This document shows positions 10,926 through 23,697 of a stretch of 64,000 nucleotides of DNA, in pieces. Source of the DNA: Whitmania pigra (lineage: Eukaryota > Annelida > Clitellata > Hirudinida > Haemopidae). The translations under genes and the position numbers were made by a program. The stretch's first letter is position 1; the number at the start of each line of letters is the position of its first letter. Location of the stretch: the NCBI GenBank assembly GCA_021613335.1, contig JAJTWR010000350.1, positions 128,501 to 192,500 on the forward strand, in the 5' to 3' direction. The notes beneath the pieces were generated by a model, which had not been told where the DNA came from, searched no databases, and was given only the letters and a program-made list of their open reading frames with translations.

Positions 10926-13253
10926 ACTTGACATCCTATACGGATAATCAATAGGTCGGCTCAGCACAAGTACGAAATGTAATGAAATGATTGGTTATTT
11001 AATTACCTCAAGAACTTCAGCAGTTTTCCAGAACGCTGTTCGAATAATGTTCATAAGTTCCAGTCGATTTAAAAAAGGGTCGAAGAAGACATGTTTTTCG
11101 ATCGTTAAATCCTCCGAATGTGATTCTGAATTGAAAGATTCTTTTGAGTCACCTTTCAACTGATGACCATCCCAAATACGGACTCCTATTAAATCGCCAC
11201 CGTTTTCCGATATGTACGGCTCGCGTTTATAACCACGAAGACATTTCTCCAATTCATTCCACTTTTCCAGTGGTTTTTTCTTGAAATATGAGAACGTAAT
11301 ACTGTCATAATATTAACATTTCATACAAACTTAACCAAATAATAAGTATAGCTAACTAATTAAACAAACTTAATTAATATCCGAACTAATACCAATAACT
11401 CACACATATTTCTGAACAAAACTCTGAACAGAAGATGCTGACTAAATCGCGCATGTAACACAAATAATGAGTGTTAATGGGCATACCGGTTCTGGGGACT
11501 TTCCCACATTTGTTATACGTCTAAAATTGAATTTGTAAAAGCCAGCATTAATATTATAGTAATTTTGCATTGATAAACATTCAATTTCACATACAACATA
11601 GTTTAGATTTAAATGACAATTTTATCGATGTTAAGTTCTTTTGGTGAAAATGGATTTTAATAAGCGCGTTTGAAAATGTGAATACAAAGGCTTTCAACAT
11701 CAATGATGGGCATAATAATCATTATGATTATCAGTGCAATGCAGCGTCACTGCCAATTGAAATTGCATCATTACGTTGAAATTGGCGCCATTTAAATGCT
11801 TCACGTAATGTGAACAACATACGTTACCTCGAAGCATCCTCTTATAAAAGATTCAATGAGCTTCATTCTCTGACTTTCGTCGTTTGAAGACATGAAATAG
11901 GCATACAAGTGGTCCAATTGCAAACGTGGGAAATGTTCGTAATCGAGCAAGTTGAATGCTTGAATTGATGGATTTTGTTGCTGAAGATGTTGAAATATAA
12001 TTAAATTTAAAATTAATTCTTGATGGTTTTCTAAAATAAATAATATAATTATTAATAAGTGCACGTGGGAATTGTTTCAAACCATCCAAGTCGAGAATCT
12101 TTGTTCCTTAATGATAAGTTTCTCTAAAGTTTTGTCTTCACATCTAAATATGGCTTCAGCTAAAAATATTTTATTCAAGAAATTATTTTTATAATTGTTA
12201 AATAATAATCAAGACACCATTGCAATTTTAATAAAAAAAATAACTTTTAATGACTAGGAAATGGATAGTGATAAGTGTCCTTACATTGACGACGCAACCA
12301 CTGTGCAATTCTCTGTTTTTTTGGGCAACGAGGTAATGGAATATTTCTTAATTTGGACAGGAATGTAAGGGTATCTGAAAGGTATCAAGGTTATAAAATG
12401 GTGAATTAATAAAAGTGCATTAATTATTCATGAACTCGTTAACAAATCTAAATATATTGGATTAAGTACTTGACATGTTACCACGCATCGGTGGGTAAAC
12501 AAGTTTCTGGAGCTTTTCAGTCACTGCTCTCATCGCTTTGACTGCCAGGCATGCATTGCTGAGGTTCCATGATTGAAATGGGAATTTAGCGAAACTGAAA
12601 GTTTTAAGAACAGGTTATCATTTTCAAGTTAAGGTTTCAAATTTCAAAACAGCTTTTTCATACTGTGCGACCCAATAACAAATACCAGGACCACGAGTGT
12701 GATATTTATTGGGAGAAATCTCGATCAGTTGAGTTAAAGGCCCGTTAAAAAAATGAGCCGCTCTAGGCTAAAAAAGTAATTAAAAATAAAAATTTTACAA
12801 ATTAATTTTAAAAATATATTAAAATTATTCTATTAAATATTAGGATGAAAGACAAAGAATGTTAGATTTACAATCTCATTTGCCAGAAAATTGTATAATT
12901 CCAGTGATTTCTTGACAAGCAATGACAATGCATCTCCGATGGTAATCCTGTAAATGTAAGTGGCTTGTTTGGTATTTTTCAAAGAAACGATTTTAACACT
13001 TGAAGCACATAAATGAAAACAAGTTCCACTAACGTAACGAGTCATCGTTAAGCTGGCTATGGTTCGGTATTATTAAATCATCAATTTCACAGAGAAAATC
13101 TGAATTTCTGGGTAGGTATAAACTGATAAAAATAAAAATTTATTATTGTTTTGAAAAGTTTATTAGTTAAAATATTGTTATAATTATTATTGAATTATAA
13201 ATAAAATATTAAATTAGTGTTTAAAAATTTATTATATAAACGCCATTTGAGTT

Positions 13254-13330
13254 AGTATCTTTGCTAGTCAAAATCATCTCAGTTATGAAACGGAAATAAT
13301 CAAATAAATAAATAAATAGTATCTTTGCTA
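13254..13330 (+). mobile_element. 51-bp tail insertion with 13-bp TSD (arm 1 copy)
   Basis: This is orthologous to the event at 4781-4857. AGTATCTTTGCTA occurs at 13254-13266 and 13318-13330. Confidence 0.8.
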
Positions 13331-14503
13331 ACATGCTGGGCTTAAAATGCAGATGAGCCATTTTAGTAAAAATAACGACAATAAAGAACGAACCAGAGGC
13401 GAAGAGATATTTGTCTAAATCGATCGCTGAGGGGCTAAAATTAGATTAGATTGGAAAATTAGTAAATAGGTCTCAATTTGAGGTGGCGAACAAAATAATT
13501 CCGACCAATTCATTTACTAAGTCGTTAGTTAAGTTAGTGCAACTGTCTTTAAAATCCATTATCTCTTCGATAAACTCATAGATTTCTGAAGAAATAAAAT
13601 GTATCTCATTGTATAAATTCTTAAAACATGTATTTAGTATTAAGATTTCATATGTTTATGCATTGAAGGATGTATGCTAGCATAATAACCATTATTTTAT
13701 ACCTTTTTCCGCAGTCGTCATTTCTTGATATTTTCTGAAAAAAAATTAATGATTGCTATTAAACAATGCCCAACTAACTTCATAATGAATTAATAGTTTT
13801 TATAGCAATTAATCTCTTGTTTTATTTAGTTCACAAAGCAGTTTTTAATATGTTTTAATGTTTTGTCTAACACAATTTAAGATGTGGCAAAATGATTAAT
13901 TATGAACGTGTTTCCTAGTTTCCAGTTTGGACTTACGACTCCAAATTTTCTCTCGAGTTTGGTTCTAACTATAGCGACGTGTTCATCTCGACATATGGAG
14001 GTAACATCAATCCATAAAAAAGACATTAAATAAGAGTTCGCGTAAATTAAAAAAAAAATATTACTTTTATTTATATTCAACTTTATCTGGCCTGTAAAAT
14101 AATAATTATTGTAATGCACAGTAACCGTCATTAATAATACGAATAACACCAACGCGTACAACAATTTTAGTAATGATGATGAGGATGATAATAAAAATTA
14201 AAATAACGATAATAATAATGACAATACTAATTATACATTAATCGTAACAACATTAGTGGTAGTATTGATAGTTAATAAGCATAAAGAATAATAAGGGGTG
14301 GAGCCACTGACGGGAGGGAAGTCATCAATTTCTTTGATTTAATATTCTTTCGTCCTCACGATATTAATCATTCAACCATATCAATCATTTCAACGCCACA
14401 GTTTATAACGATCCTACATCGATTAGATCGCTTAAAAGATTAATTCAAAATTACTTTTACTGTATTTATTAGCAAACTGCAAAACTATAAAAAAAAATCA
14501 TTT

Positions 14504-15620
14504 CTATATAATAAGAAACTCCGGTATGGAGCTGCAGCAGAGATTTCTCAGAGGAGTGACACCGTCCTCAAGAGTGTCGGCCCTGCTCTCCTGACGATCT
14601 CTGGGTTTGGGCCGCACCCGATGATCAGCCGATTTTCTCTGATGGCTTGTATCTTTACTTCCACTTCTTCTAAACCTCTTCTTTACCTCTTCTTCGCTTC
14701 TCCTTTCTTCTTTCTTCCTCACTCCTCGACGTACTGAAGGTCGGCATGTAAAATCAACTTTCATCACATCAGGCGTCTTTTCTTTTCTTGGACCCACCGT
14801 TAGATGAGATAAGATGCGAAATTGCTAGGCATAGTTCTCAAATCCAGTGAGCTGCAACTTGATTGTTAGATATAAGGAATTCGTGACTAGGACATTCCAG
14901 AAGTCTAGTGGACTCCTTCTTCTGGGGACAAGTTTGGCATTTGCCCATGTTGTGCCTGTTCATTTGAATTGATAGCGATTCAGACGACATTTTCCAAGCC
15001 GGAGTCTGGAGAACTTCCTTCTAGAAGCACATTGGAAGAATCTCCTCGTCGTTGCTTGTTTCTGGACATCGTAGTGGAGATTGTCAGAGGAGCAATCCCT
15101 TCTTATCTGCTAGTTTTTGATCTTCTGGGCGACGATCCTTTTGGCGTCTTTGATAGATGCTGGGATTTGGCATCGAGTGTTGACCTTCTCGCTACCTGGG
15201 ATTCCCAAGTGAGCAGGTATCCAAACGAGAGTGACTTGCTGGTCTTGTTCCTTGAAATTTGAAATCAAAGATAAAATTCTGTGGATTTCAGGATCATGGT
15301 ACTCATTGTTTTGATTTCTTAGGCACTGAATGGCATTAAGAGAATCGCTTAAAATCACTTTAAATATTTGTCTTCACCCCTTGTAGAAGGTTTTAAGTAG
15401 TATTAGACATTCTTCGATGGCTGCTAATTCTGTTGCAAAGATGCTGCTTTCAGGTGAAGCTCAGACGCTAACCTCCACTCCGTTCGTTAATGAATTTTTT
15501 CGCAGGTGAAGTTGGTCAAAACCAAACTGGCTAACACACTGCTGGTTGGGATGTTAAGCTCTCGCTTGTTAGCCAAACAAGCAATTGCCATGGATAGATG
15601 TTCCAAGTTCATATGGGTTT
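14504..15620 (-). pseudogene. Decayed LINE: RNase H and zinc-knuckle region
   Basis: The minus-strand frame carries LSDSLNAIQCLRNQNNEY and VTLVWIPAHLGIPGSEKV, which match the RNase H domain of I/Jockey/R1-type LINEs (the D-S-x-x-A-I-x-x-L and WIPAHLGIPGNE signatures). It is followed by remnants of the SRLRLGKCRLN block and by a basic stretch (RRGVRKKEERRSEEEVKK). Frames are broken by stops. The part up to 15199 lies in arm 1 and reappears at 34380-35047. The RNase H N-terminal part (15200-15620) exists only here. Confidence 0.7.
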
Positions 15621-16680
15621 TTTCAAAAATCTCCTTGGCACCCCTGTTTTTTTTTTTTTTGCTTAGAAAGATTGCCAAACAATTGAATAAAAGTGCTTTT
15701 GTTGTTTAACAACATTTTTGCAATACTATACATAAACTTATAATTTAACCTATAATAAACTTTATGTATTAAAAAATTGCAAAAATATTGTAGTATTGTA
15801 AAATTTAAAATATATAACACCAACTACATAATACAATTAAATATTTAAAATATATAACCTCAATTACATAATCTGATGAAAATGGAACAACTGTTCAACA
15901 TTTGAAATTAATTTTTTTAATAAATACAAATAACATTAACAATAAATAAATTCTAGTATGTGTAAAATAATACTTAAATTATCTAACAAAGTATTTCTTC
16001 CACGTATACACTATATTATCGTCTAATTTTGTCTTGTGTCCTCCGGTGGAGTTGTTTTTGGTCTTCGGGTTATGGAGAATCCAGGAAAATTTGGTCTGAT
16101 TTGTAGCATGATTTGTTTCCTTTAGTTACGTTAATTAACATTTCTAGGCTAAATAGCATGTCATTCGTTGATTTTAATTGCAAATGATATCGCGCATGTT
16201 GAGTTTAACAGGTTGTTTCCAAAGGCTGGGAATTAAAGCATTATTTTTTATGCAATTTATTTCTCAAACTATGGGTGAATGAGTAAACGAATGAATGAGT
16301 GAGTGAGCGTGAGTAGAGTATTGGTATTTAATCTTTTATTGCAATTTTCTATCCATAGAGTCAAAGAACATTATACTATTTAATTCAAATTTATATTAAA
16401 ACAATGTTTGTATATAATAAAAACATTCAAAATAAACAAAACACTGTGTCCTATTTGTATTAACCTTACTTAAATATTTGGGTTGAGTAGAACAGTTTCC
16501 AAAAACCAATTATTAAGTTAGGGGATAAACAAAACTGTCAAATATGTTGGGGTTGAACAATTAAATTGAAAAAGGACTAAGGTTGTTGGGATGTAAATAT
16601 GTTTAATGAGCTATTTCAAGATGTTTGCTATGGCATCTTTAGCTTTCATGTGGTCTGGGGTTAACGGTTCATTGCAATCC
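15621..16680. other. Intergenic, no gene recognised
   Basis: AT-rich sequence with a T-run at 15649-15661 and a degenerate GAGTGAGTGAAT tract near 16275-16320. No spliced coding exon could be supported, although the 5' end of the neighbouring HBS1-like gene may lie here. Confidence 0.4.
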
Positions 16681-16788
16681 ATGATTATGTTTTTATTTGG
16701 GATTATTTCAAGTTGCTTCGGGTCAAGGTCCTGCATGATTATGGGTTTATTTGGGATTATTTCAAGTTGTTTCAGGTCAAGGTCCTGC
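16681..16788 (+). repeat. 54-bp tandem duplication at the first visible 3' splice site
   Basis: Units are 16681-16734 and 16735-16788. The segment CAAGTTGCTTCGGGTCAAGG in unit 1 is CAAGTTGTTTCAGGTCAAGG in unit 2, so only the second unit has the CAG acceptor used by the first supported exon of the downstream gene. Confidence 0.85.
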
Positions 16789-19700
16789 TGAAAGAAGTGA
16801 AGGTAATGGTCCTGAAGAAGAAATCTTTGAAGATTCTGAAGATGGTTAGAATTCTGATGGGATTATTTGCAAAGTAAAAAAAAATTGTTTTTACTGACAT
16901 AATGATTTAATTTGTGGTATTAGAATGTCTGGAATACATGGCCAGCAGCTTCAAAACAAACAAGAAAAGCTTGAAGGCAGCAGAGAAAGAATACCTTGGT
17001 AACTTGTAGTTTGTTATGATTGACTTTTCGGATGATGGTGTTGATGACAAATATTTACGACAAATCTTTGTTAGATTATTCTATCAGATCTTGTTTCACC
17101 AGAATCTTCAATTCGAGGTGAGAGACCGAAAAGAATTGCTGATGAAGTCCACTACCGGAAAAGAGAAAAGGTCTGCTTCATGCTGTTTGGCCCATATCAT
17201 GGTGAGCTCGTTTAGCATTTAGCCAAATGAAATAAATGTTGCTTAACACTTTTTTTGAATGCCTAAGTAAGTCGTGCTTCAAGACATTTTTGGCGTTGTT
17301 TGATGGAGATTAAATGTTATGATGTGATCTTGGAAACATTTGCTAATTCCCATATTTAATTAGCTATACTTGTAAACCAACTGTTTTCTGTAACTTCTTG
17401 TAATTGATTCATGTTATTTTAATAAAGGTACTGGAATGTGGTCTTTACTGGAATATCTGAGGTGAGTGAACTTGTGCTAAATATGCTTGATTGCATTGAT
17501 AAAATATTGGTTCTCTGATGGCAGAAGTCGTGCAAAGAAGAACTGCCACAATGCAAAAGAATACGAAAAGGTCGCATTTGAGGCTACAGACTGGTGAGAT
17601 TTGTGTATTTTCTGATTTGCTAAGTCATGATGTAATTGCACTTTAAAATACTAATTCAGTTGTTTGGCTTTAAGTGGCAGATCATACCTACTTCAAAAGT
17701 ACAGCTTGCCGTGGACTAAGGACTTGTTTGTAACGCTGCTAGTTTGGGAAGGCCATTGCTCACATTTGGCCAATGGATTTTTAGCAGCAGATAGAGCTCT
17801 TTGGGTCTGTATAATAAATATCACATGACATGATTTGCAACATAATTTTCATAAATTTCTTCTGTTGTAGGCTACACCCAGAGTTCCAAACATTTCTGAT
17901 GGTATCAGTTTCTTGAAGCCCTGTATCTGGTATCTTAAAGCCTCACAAGCCCCATTGGACCATGTAATAATGACTGATATGGAATCGATGAACGACTTGG
18001 ATGACGAAACTTATGAGTGAGTGAATTTTTCTATTCCTTCAATGTGTTTCTAGAGTGAAATATTATTAGTCACATCAGTTGTAAGGTTGATTTTCATTTG
18101 ATCTAATTTCAGAGAGGAGGTTAAGATCATAGGTCGTTTGGATCAATTGGGCATTAAAACACCAGGGATCTGCTGGATGTCAGATGATGGTTCGACTTTG
18201 GGATGCGAGGACCTGTTAGTAGTGTTGATGACATATAGTAATTATTTTATGTTCTACTGAATATATAAATGTTGTACCAAGATTGTCAATAGCTGAAAGC
18301 AAAGATGGTGACAAAAAAGATGGTCACAACAAAGATGAGGAGAAGCATCTAAAGCCATACTTGCATGCCATAAAAATTCTGGCTGAGAAGGACCTGAGAG
18401 TTCCAGTGTTTTCCTTCAACAATGTATGTTCACAGTTATTGATTATTGTGCTCCGTTCTTTAATCTCCTTTGCTACTTTACATCAGGTTGAGAAAAAAAT
18501 GTCAGGAAGAATTGAGACTGGGCAGGTTTGGCCGGGAGCCGAGCTGTGTCTCATGCCAGGCAACGTTGGTCCTTTAGTCTTAATTTTTGTTTAATTTGCA
18601 GGTGATTTTAGAGGTTCAAAAAACTTTTTAAAAAGTTAAGTAAATGGTTGGGCTATTCGCAAGGTATAATGATGATGATGATGACGGCGATGAAATCTGT
18701 AATCAGAGTGTTGTCTTTGCCGTGCACATGGTGCATACATGTTCAAGCTGCTTGTTATTGACTTTGCAATTAATTTAGATTAGAACACATATTGAAATTA
18801 CTTCCTTGAGATTAATTGCTGAGATGGGGTCATATTTCTTGTATTTCTGGTTTTAATTCCAGATCCATGTCACAGTTGAGAAGATAGAGTGCTATGGAAT
18901 GAATCTTCATATCGCAAATCCAAAGGATGAGGTGTCTCTGTACTTCCATGAAGCTGTGGTCAGTTAAAAGTCACAATTTGAAAGATCGTTGATCACACTT
19001 GAGTTTTCTTTTTTCAGGACTTCGAAAGAATTCAAGTTGCCTGCAATCGTCAACGTCCTGTGCCATGCGTTGAAGTGCTTTTGGCAGAGGTGAGACTTCT
19101 TGGTTGCCACTTAATCTAGCCATTTTCTAAGATAAATATTAATAAGTTAATATTAATGGCAAAATTTTGTGGCTATTCATGAGGCTTGGAAGTTTGGATA
19201 TATTAGTATTTTGTAAGTGATGCCCCAGATAAATTCATTTCACATGTTTTTACTTTTTTTTCACATGTGTACTTATTTATGGAGCAGAAATGAGTCTAGC
19301 TTTCTGATGACAGACTCTTATGAAATCAGGTAGAGCTTTTTATTTATTTTAGATCGATCTTGTGCGTCTTCGTCAATTACCAGAGCAGGAATTGGACATG
19401 TACGCAAGATAAAAGTGACCATCAGTGTAAGTGTTAAATTTCTATCATTCTGTGTCCACCATACTTTCATTAATGAATTATTGATTAAAATCTGGGTGCA
19501 ATGAGTTTCACCACTGATTGTGTCTGATGGGTTTTGGTTGATTATGATCTTTATCAGGAGGTCATATCTGTTGATGGTGTGGAGCAAACGGCTGGAAATA
19601 ACATGCCGCTAAGGGTCGGAGGAACAGCGGTAGTCAGAATCAGAGCGCTTGGCGAGGCCACCATGTGCTTTGAACGATTCGAAGATAACCCAAAGTTGGG

Positions 19701-19924
19701 CAAATTCATTATTGGTAAATATTGCCAATTGTTTTTTATGTCTTATTACTGGAACCATTGTGATTCTGATGAACATTGAAAAGTACTTATGAATATGCAT
19801 GTAATAATAATGTGATGTTATTTCTTTTTTTTCAGCTTCTGATGGTTTTATTGCTGGTGGCAAGGTAATGTCAGTGGATCAAGCTCGAAAGCAAAAACTT
19901 GCAAACTGTTACATTGCCTCATGA
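16776..19924 (+). CDS. EF1A/eRF3/HBS1-family protein lacking GTPase motifs (5' end not found)
   Basis: Fifteen exons: 16776-16844, 16924-16998, 17088-17201, 17428-17461, 17525-17593, 17660-17804, 17871-18016, 18113-18214, 18282-18423, 18487-18564, 18863-18958, 19018-19089, 19353-19426, 19558-19714, 19836-19924; about 486 residues. Domain II (SGRIETGQVWPGAELCLMPG) and domain III (AVVRIRALGEATMCFERFED, NPKLGKFI) place it in the eEF1A/eRF3/HBS1 group of translational GTPases. The G domain is recognisable by spacing but its motifs are gone: the P-loop GHVDAGKST is GPYHGTGMWS, DAPGH is VWEGH, and NKMD is TDME. An acidic N-terminal stretch precedes it. GTP binding is therefore unlikely, and a scaffold or pseudo-GTPase role is inference. 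Splice phases agree throughout except exon 19353-19426, which is 74 nt where 75 is needed: one base is missing after ELDMYAR, giving a stop. This is either a decayed gene, an allele or an assembly error. Confidence 0.7.
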
Positions 19925-21557
19925 ATCTAATACTTTGAATTTATAATTATGCCCATGGTTATGGTATAATCAAAAAATGGCATTTTGAGTTATTTTATAG
20001 CACGAAGAGGGAATGATATAAAGTTGTGCCAAGGTCTGCGCCGCTGGGAAAACGGCTTCTGTGATTGAGTGTGTGTAGTTTTTATCCACAGTGCAAGTTT
20101 GGGTGGGTGTATGTCATTCATTCCAGACCCTTATGTTAAGCTGCACAATATCTTTGTAGATAAATTGTCTTTTAAAGTACTTCTTATAGATTCAAGACCA
20201 AACTAATAACACACCAGATATTTATATGGTGATTTGGACGTACGACAGTGTACAAATCAATACATGTTGTTCATTTGACTGGGTGACCTAATTAACAGTG
20301 ATATGAACAATGAATCATTCTGATTCATTTAAGAATTTGACAATTTATAATCCAGCAAAAAGTGGTTGGCTTTTACTCCTAATGAAAGCAATCACATAAT
20401 TTGAACAAATTAAATTCATGTGAAGGACATCTGCAAACTAAAACATGTATCAACAGAAACTCAAGCAGAATGATAACATTGTCTTCAAACAATGTTGATT
20501 TCAAACATATTCTGAATCAGCCGATCAGAGCTCAAAGATTGTCTGGTAAGTGAATCAAAATGGCCAGCCCTCTATAAAATTTTAGAATGGTTGGATCAAT
20601 GATGGTGATAGCAACAAATGACAGCAATCCTAATATAACGGCACTATCATAATTGCCAAGAACATCACCCCTGAATCACATGACATCCACCGAATCATCC
20701 CCGATCTACGTCTCCACTACATAATAAATAATAAACTATAATCCTCAGCATGCTCTGTTAACGTAAACATGTAACGACACCATCATCACAACCTGTTCAA
20801 TGTTTTTCCTGTCGTACGTGATTCCTTGGTGTTATGAACGGCTCCCTGGCGAGCTTAAAGTTGTTTTGCACAGAACATCTGGACTGTCCCTGTTCTGAAA
20901 TGGAATTAATTCAGTTACCTTTGACCTCAGATTGGAGGATGGTTAATCTACGGTGGTCAAATTTTTTTTAAATTGTTCACTGAAAAACATAAATATGGCT
21001 TTGAGAAAAACAATGCCAGTTGTTATAGTAAAAATTATTGTTTAGATTATAATAAATACCAAAAAAGTAGAAGTTGTTCAGAATGAGGACAGAAAAAGGA
21101 GCCACAAATTAGACAATTGCATCCATTGATGATATTCACATTACACAATTATATAATTACAATATTATGTAATAATGATATTATAATATGATACAAATAA
21201 TATGTAATGATACAAATGTAACATGATTCTTTATTACATTATTAGACAATAAGATTAAATGACATTTCTTATGAAATAAAAAGAATTATAGAAATACCTA
21301 TTATGACAAAATACTTAGCTTGTTAAGTTTTCTATTATCATAATAATTTTTTTAACTAACAGTGTTTTCGTGGATTAATTTCTAAACAGATTCGAAATGA
21401 CATTGATTTTGTATATGTGCTTAGTAATAAGAACACTTCACTTGCAACCCTCTGAATTTTGAATGTCAATAACAACATTAATAATAGCCATCAAAATTGA
21501 TATTGATAAACGTTATTACATTGTAATGCAATTGCTATTGATATTAATAAATGTATC

Positions 21558-22042
21558 ACATTTAATCATAATTAATAATAATAAAAGTTGTTAAATTACA
21601 ACAACTACCTTCCATCCCAGATCACAACACGTAAAAAGAAAATTTATAAAATAAAACATGCATTTGAAACTTTCGGCAACAAGACACCAAGAAACTCAGC
21701 CTAAGCCTGGAACTTAGCATTTGCGCGTCAAATTCCATTCCCCAACTCTGAAGCACTGTCAGATTGTCACCCCTACATCACCAACAGACCTGCTCTTCAT
21801 TTCGACGATCAGTCGTTCGAGCTCGATATAATAATAATACTAATAACAACAACAACAACAACAATAATAATAATAATGATAATACACCTCCGCTCGTCGA
21901 GCGACCTCATTTCCGCTTCCTCGGCAAACAACAGTTTCCTCTTCTTTGACAATCGGAACATAACTTGAATGTCATCCCCGTGACTCTGCTTCAGATTCGT
22001 CGAAAGATCACATTTAATCATAATTAATAATAATAAAAGTTT
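21558..22042 (+). repeat. 34-bp direct repeats flanking about 420 bp
   Basis: ACATTTAATCATAATTAATA followed by ATAATAAAAGTT occurs at about 21558-21590 and again at about 22009-22040. This could be a long target duplication or a template-switch insertion of the intervening segment. Confidence 0.5.
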
Positions 22043-22692
22043 CCTCGCTACGAGGAAATGTTTGAACTCTTTAAAAGATGAATATTAATTATAAAATGTG
22101 CTTTAAATATAAAGATAACTAAAACTCTTATGATAGAAATTATACAAATACAAATGCATAAATAACAAATGATTATTGTAAATTAATGTTAATGATAAGC
22201 TAAGAAAGCTGAACTTTCGAGAGGCTAGCAATGGCTTCATCAAATTGCCTCATCTCAACCAAAGCCTAACCCAGATAAAAATGACCTTTGACCTGGTTCG
22301 GTGCCAGGCGGCAGCTGCCATTGTCTGAGAGTGATGTTGCAGAGTGTCCTGTTTGTGTAGAATGCTGCTATGTTTGGATTGAGCTCTTGCAAATATAGAG
22401 ATGTCCATATGTTCTTGTATTGTTGGATCAGTTTCTGTCTAGTGCTTTATTATTTATCTTATCATAACTTTTTTCTTACAGTCATTTTTATGCTACACCA
22501 ACCACGGTTGTAGGTAATTGTTTCACAGTATTTTCACAGCACATTGGTGTTTAAATTCGATAAATGTTTAGGGCGACGATGACCTAATGCACGTTTATAT
22601 AATAAACAACCATTCATCCATATAAAATAGTTAACAAATAGGCACTGACGCAGTGTTGAGTTGTGCAATGCTCGGAAATTGTTATAACTGGG

Positions 22693-22875
22693 TTAGACTT
22701 TCAACAAACCATTCCTAACGATGGCTTTTGTATAGCAAGTGTGACTGTCTCTGCGAAGTTTTTGGCAGAGTAATATTTGTTCCATTTCAAGTTGAAGTCG
22801 TTCGCGAACATTAGTCGCTGCTAACGCTAGATTTCTTTGTGGTTGCCAATTGGTCATGTGTTTAAAGTCGGACAT
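22693..22875 (-). CDS. Possible small ORF or first exon, unrecognised
   Basis: The frame begins with ATG at 22875 (MSDFKHMTNWQPQRNLALAA) and continues NVRERLQLEMEQILLCQKL..KAIVRNG with amphipathic helical character, then stops at 22693. It lies head-to-head with the BBOF1-like gene. The composition looks protein-like rather than random, and GTTTGTTG after the AATG codon could be a splice donor. No family is recognised, and a chance ORF remains possible. Confidence 0.3.
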   Translation of the reverse strand: MSDFKHMTNWQPQRNLALAATNVRERLQLEMEQILLCQKLRRDSHTCYTKAIVRNGLLKV

Positions 22876-23697
22876 CCCGAAGAAATAAGGCGCAAAATAT
22901 GTTTCGCTGGAAACATCAAACGAAAGCAAATTATTACAAAACCAAGTTGCATTACGATAATGATAATGAGTCAGAATTTGATTACATTGAGGACCGGATT
23001 TACATAGGTGGAGGTGCTTCTGGCTGGTGGTGGCGGCCCAAACAACTGACATGCAAAAAAAAAAAAGATTTTCTGGCTGGTTGGTGGCGGCTTAGGGTTT
23101 AGGGGCCGATTACAGTGGCTCAAAACAAGACCATTGCTCGCAGGCAAACTTGACAATACGACCTCTTTTGCTTCTCGCTGAATGTGACGGAGGGCAACAT
23201 GTAATCAGGGGAAAGGGAATCCTCCAAATGACTTCCTTAAAGCTATTAAAATGAATGTTTTAAGCTAGTTTGAAATACGGAAAATTGCAAATGGAGTTAT
23301 TCATTGAGACCGAGACCCGATAACGTCAATGGAAAACAAAGGCAAACTTGAAATTACGCCTTTAAAAGGAAAAGATATTTGAGATGAAATGAAGATAAAT
23401 TTTGATTGCGCTCTAGCCTAATTGCTTAAGAAATTAATTAAGAAATTCAAATAACCTTTATTTTGCACGTGAATAATTGATCGATTCCTTGTCATAATTG
23501 AAATCAAATCATGATTTGTTCGATAACGCCGGTATTTTTGACAAGCGGAGTCGAGATTAGCTTATCAATAATGCAAACCTCTACGTATAACGACTTTCCA
23601 ATCGGTGCTTCGTTGAAACCGATGACGAACACGGAAGAGTAACTGTTTGTAATAATACATTTTGATGCACCAAATTAAAGTTATTACTTTTTTACAG

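Larger units (their letters stand above)
10237..13721 (-). pseudogene. Unknown gene, copy 2 (C-terminally truncated)
   Basis: The exon order is the same as copy 1: start MTTAEK at 13721, the EKCLRGYKREPY exon at 10995-11252, and the QQNPSIQAFNLLDYEHFPRL exon at about 11830-11990. The last exon stops at 10237 (..NNVPRHVE) instead of reading on for about 25 more residues as in copy 1. Most exons are open, so it could still be expressed; calling it a pseudogene is an inference from the shortened end. An extra open exon upstream (13877-14164, FLWIDVTSICRDEHVAIV..) is conserved in copy 3 but its phase does not link to the start exon. Confidence 0.5.
9449..15199. repeat. Inverted-duplication arm 1
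   Basis: This block is the near-identical reverse complement of 34352-40096. The outer edge is at AATTTCCCTTCTAGAGTAAG (9449) and the inner edge at GAAGGTCAACACTCGATGCC-type sequence ending in CCAGGTAGC (15199). It contains hAT, the unknown gene copy 2 and LINE remains. The 19.15-kb spacer holds five genes. Confidence 0.85.
19925..23697. other. Intergenic region, mostly featureless
   Basis: AT-rich. It contains an (AAC/AAT)n tract at 21826-21880 and a duplicated 34-bp word (see the repeat entry). A GGTGGCGGC word recurs at 23025-23092 (TTCTGGCTGG..GGTGGCGG twice). No gene with splice evidence was identified, but upstream exons of the BBOF1-like gene may hide in the last kilobase. Confidence 0.4.
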
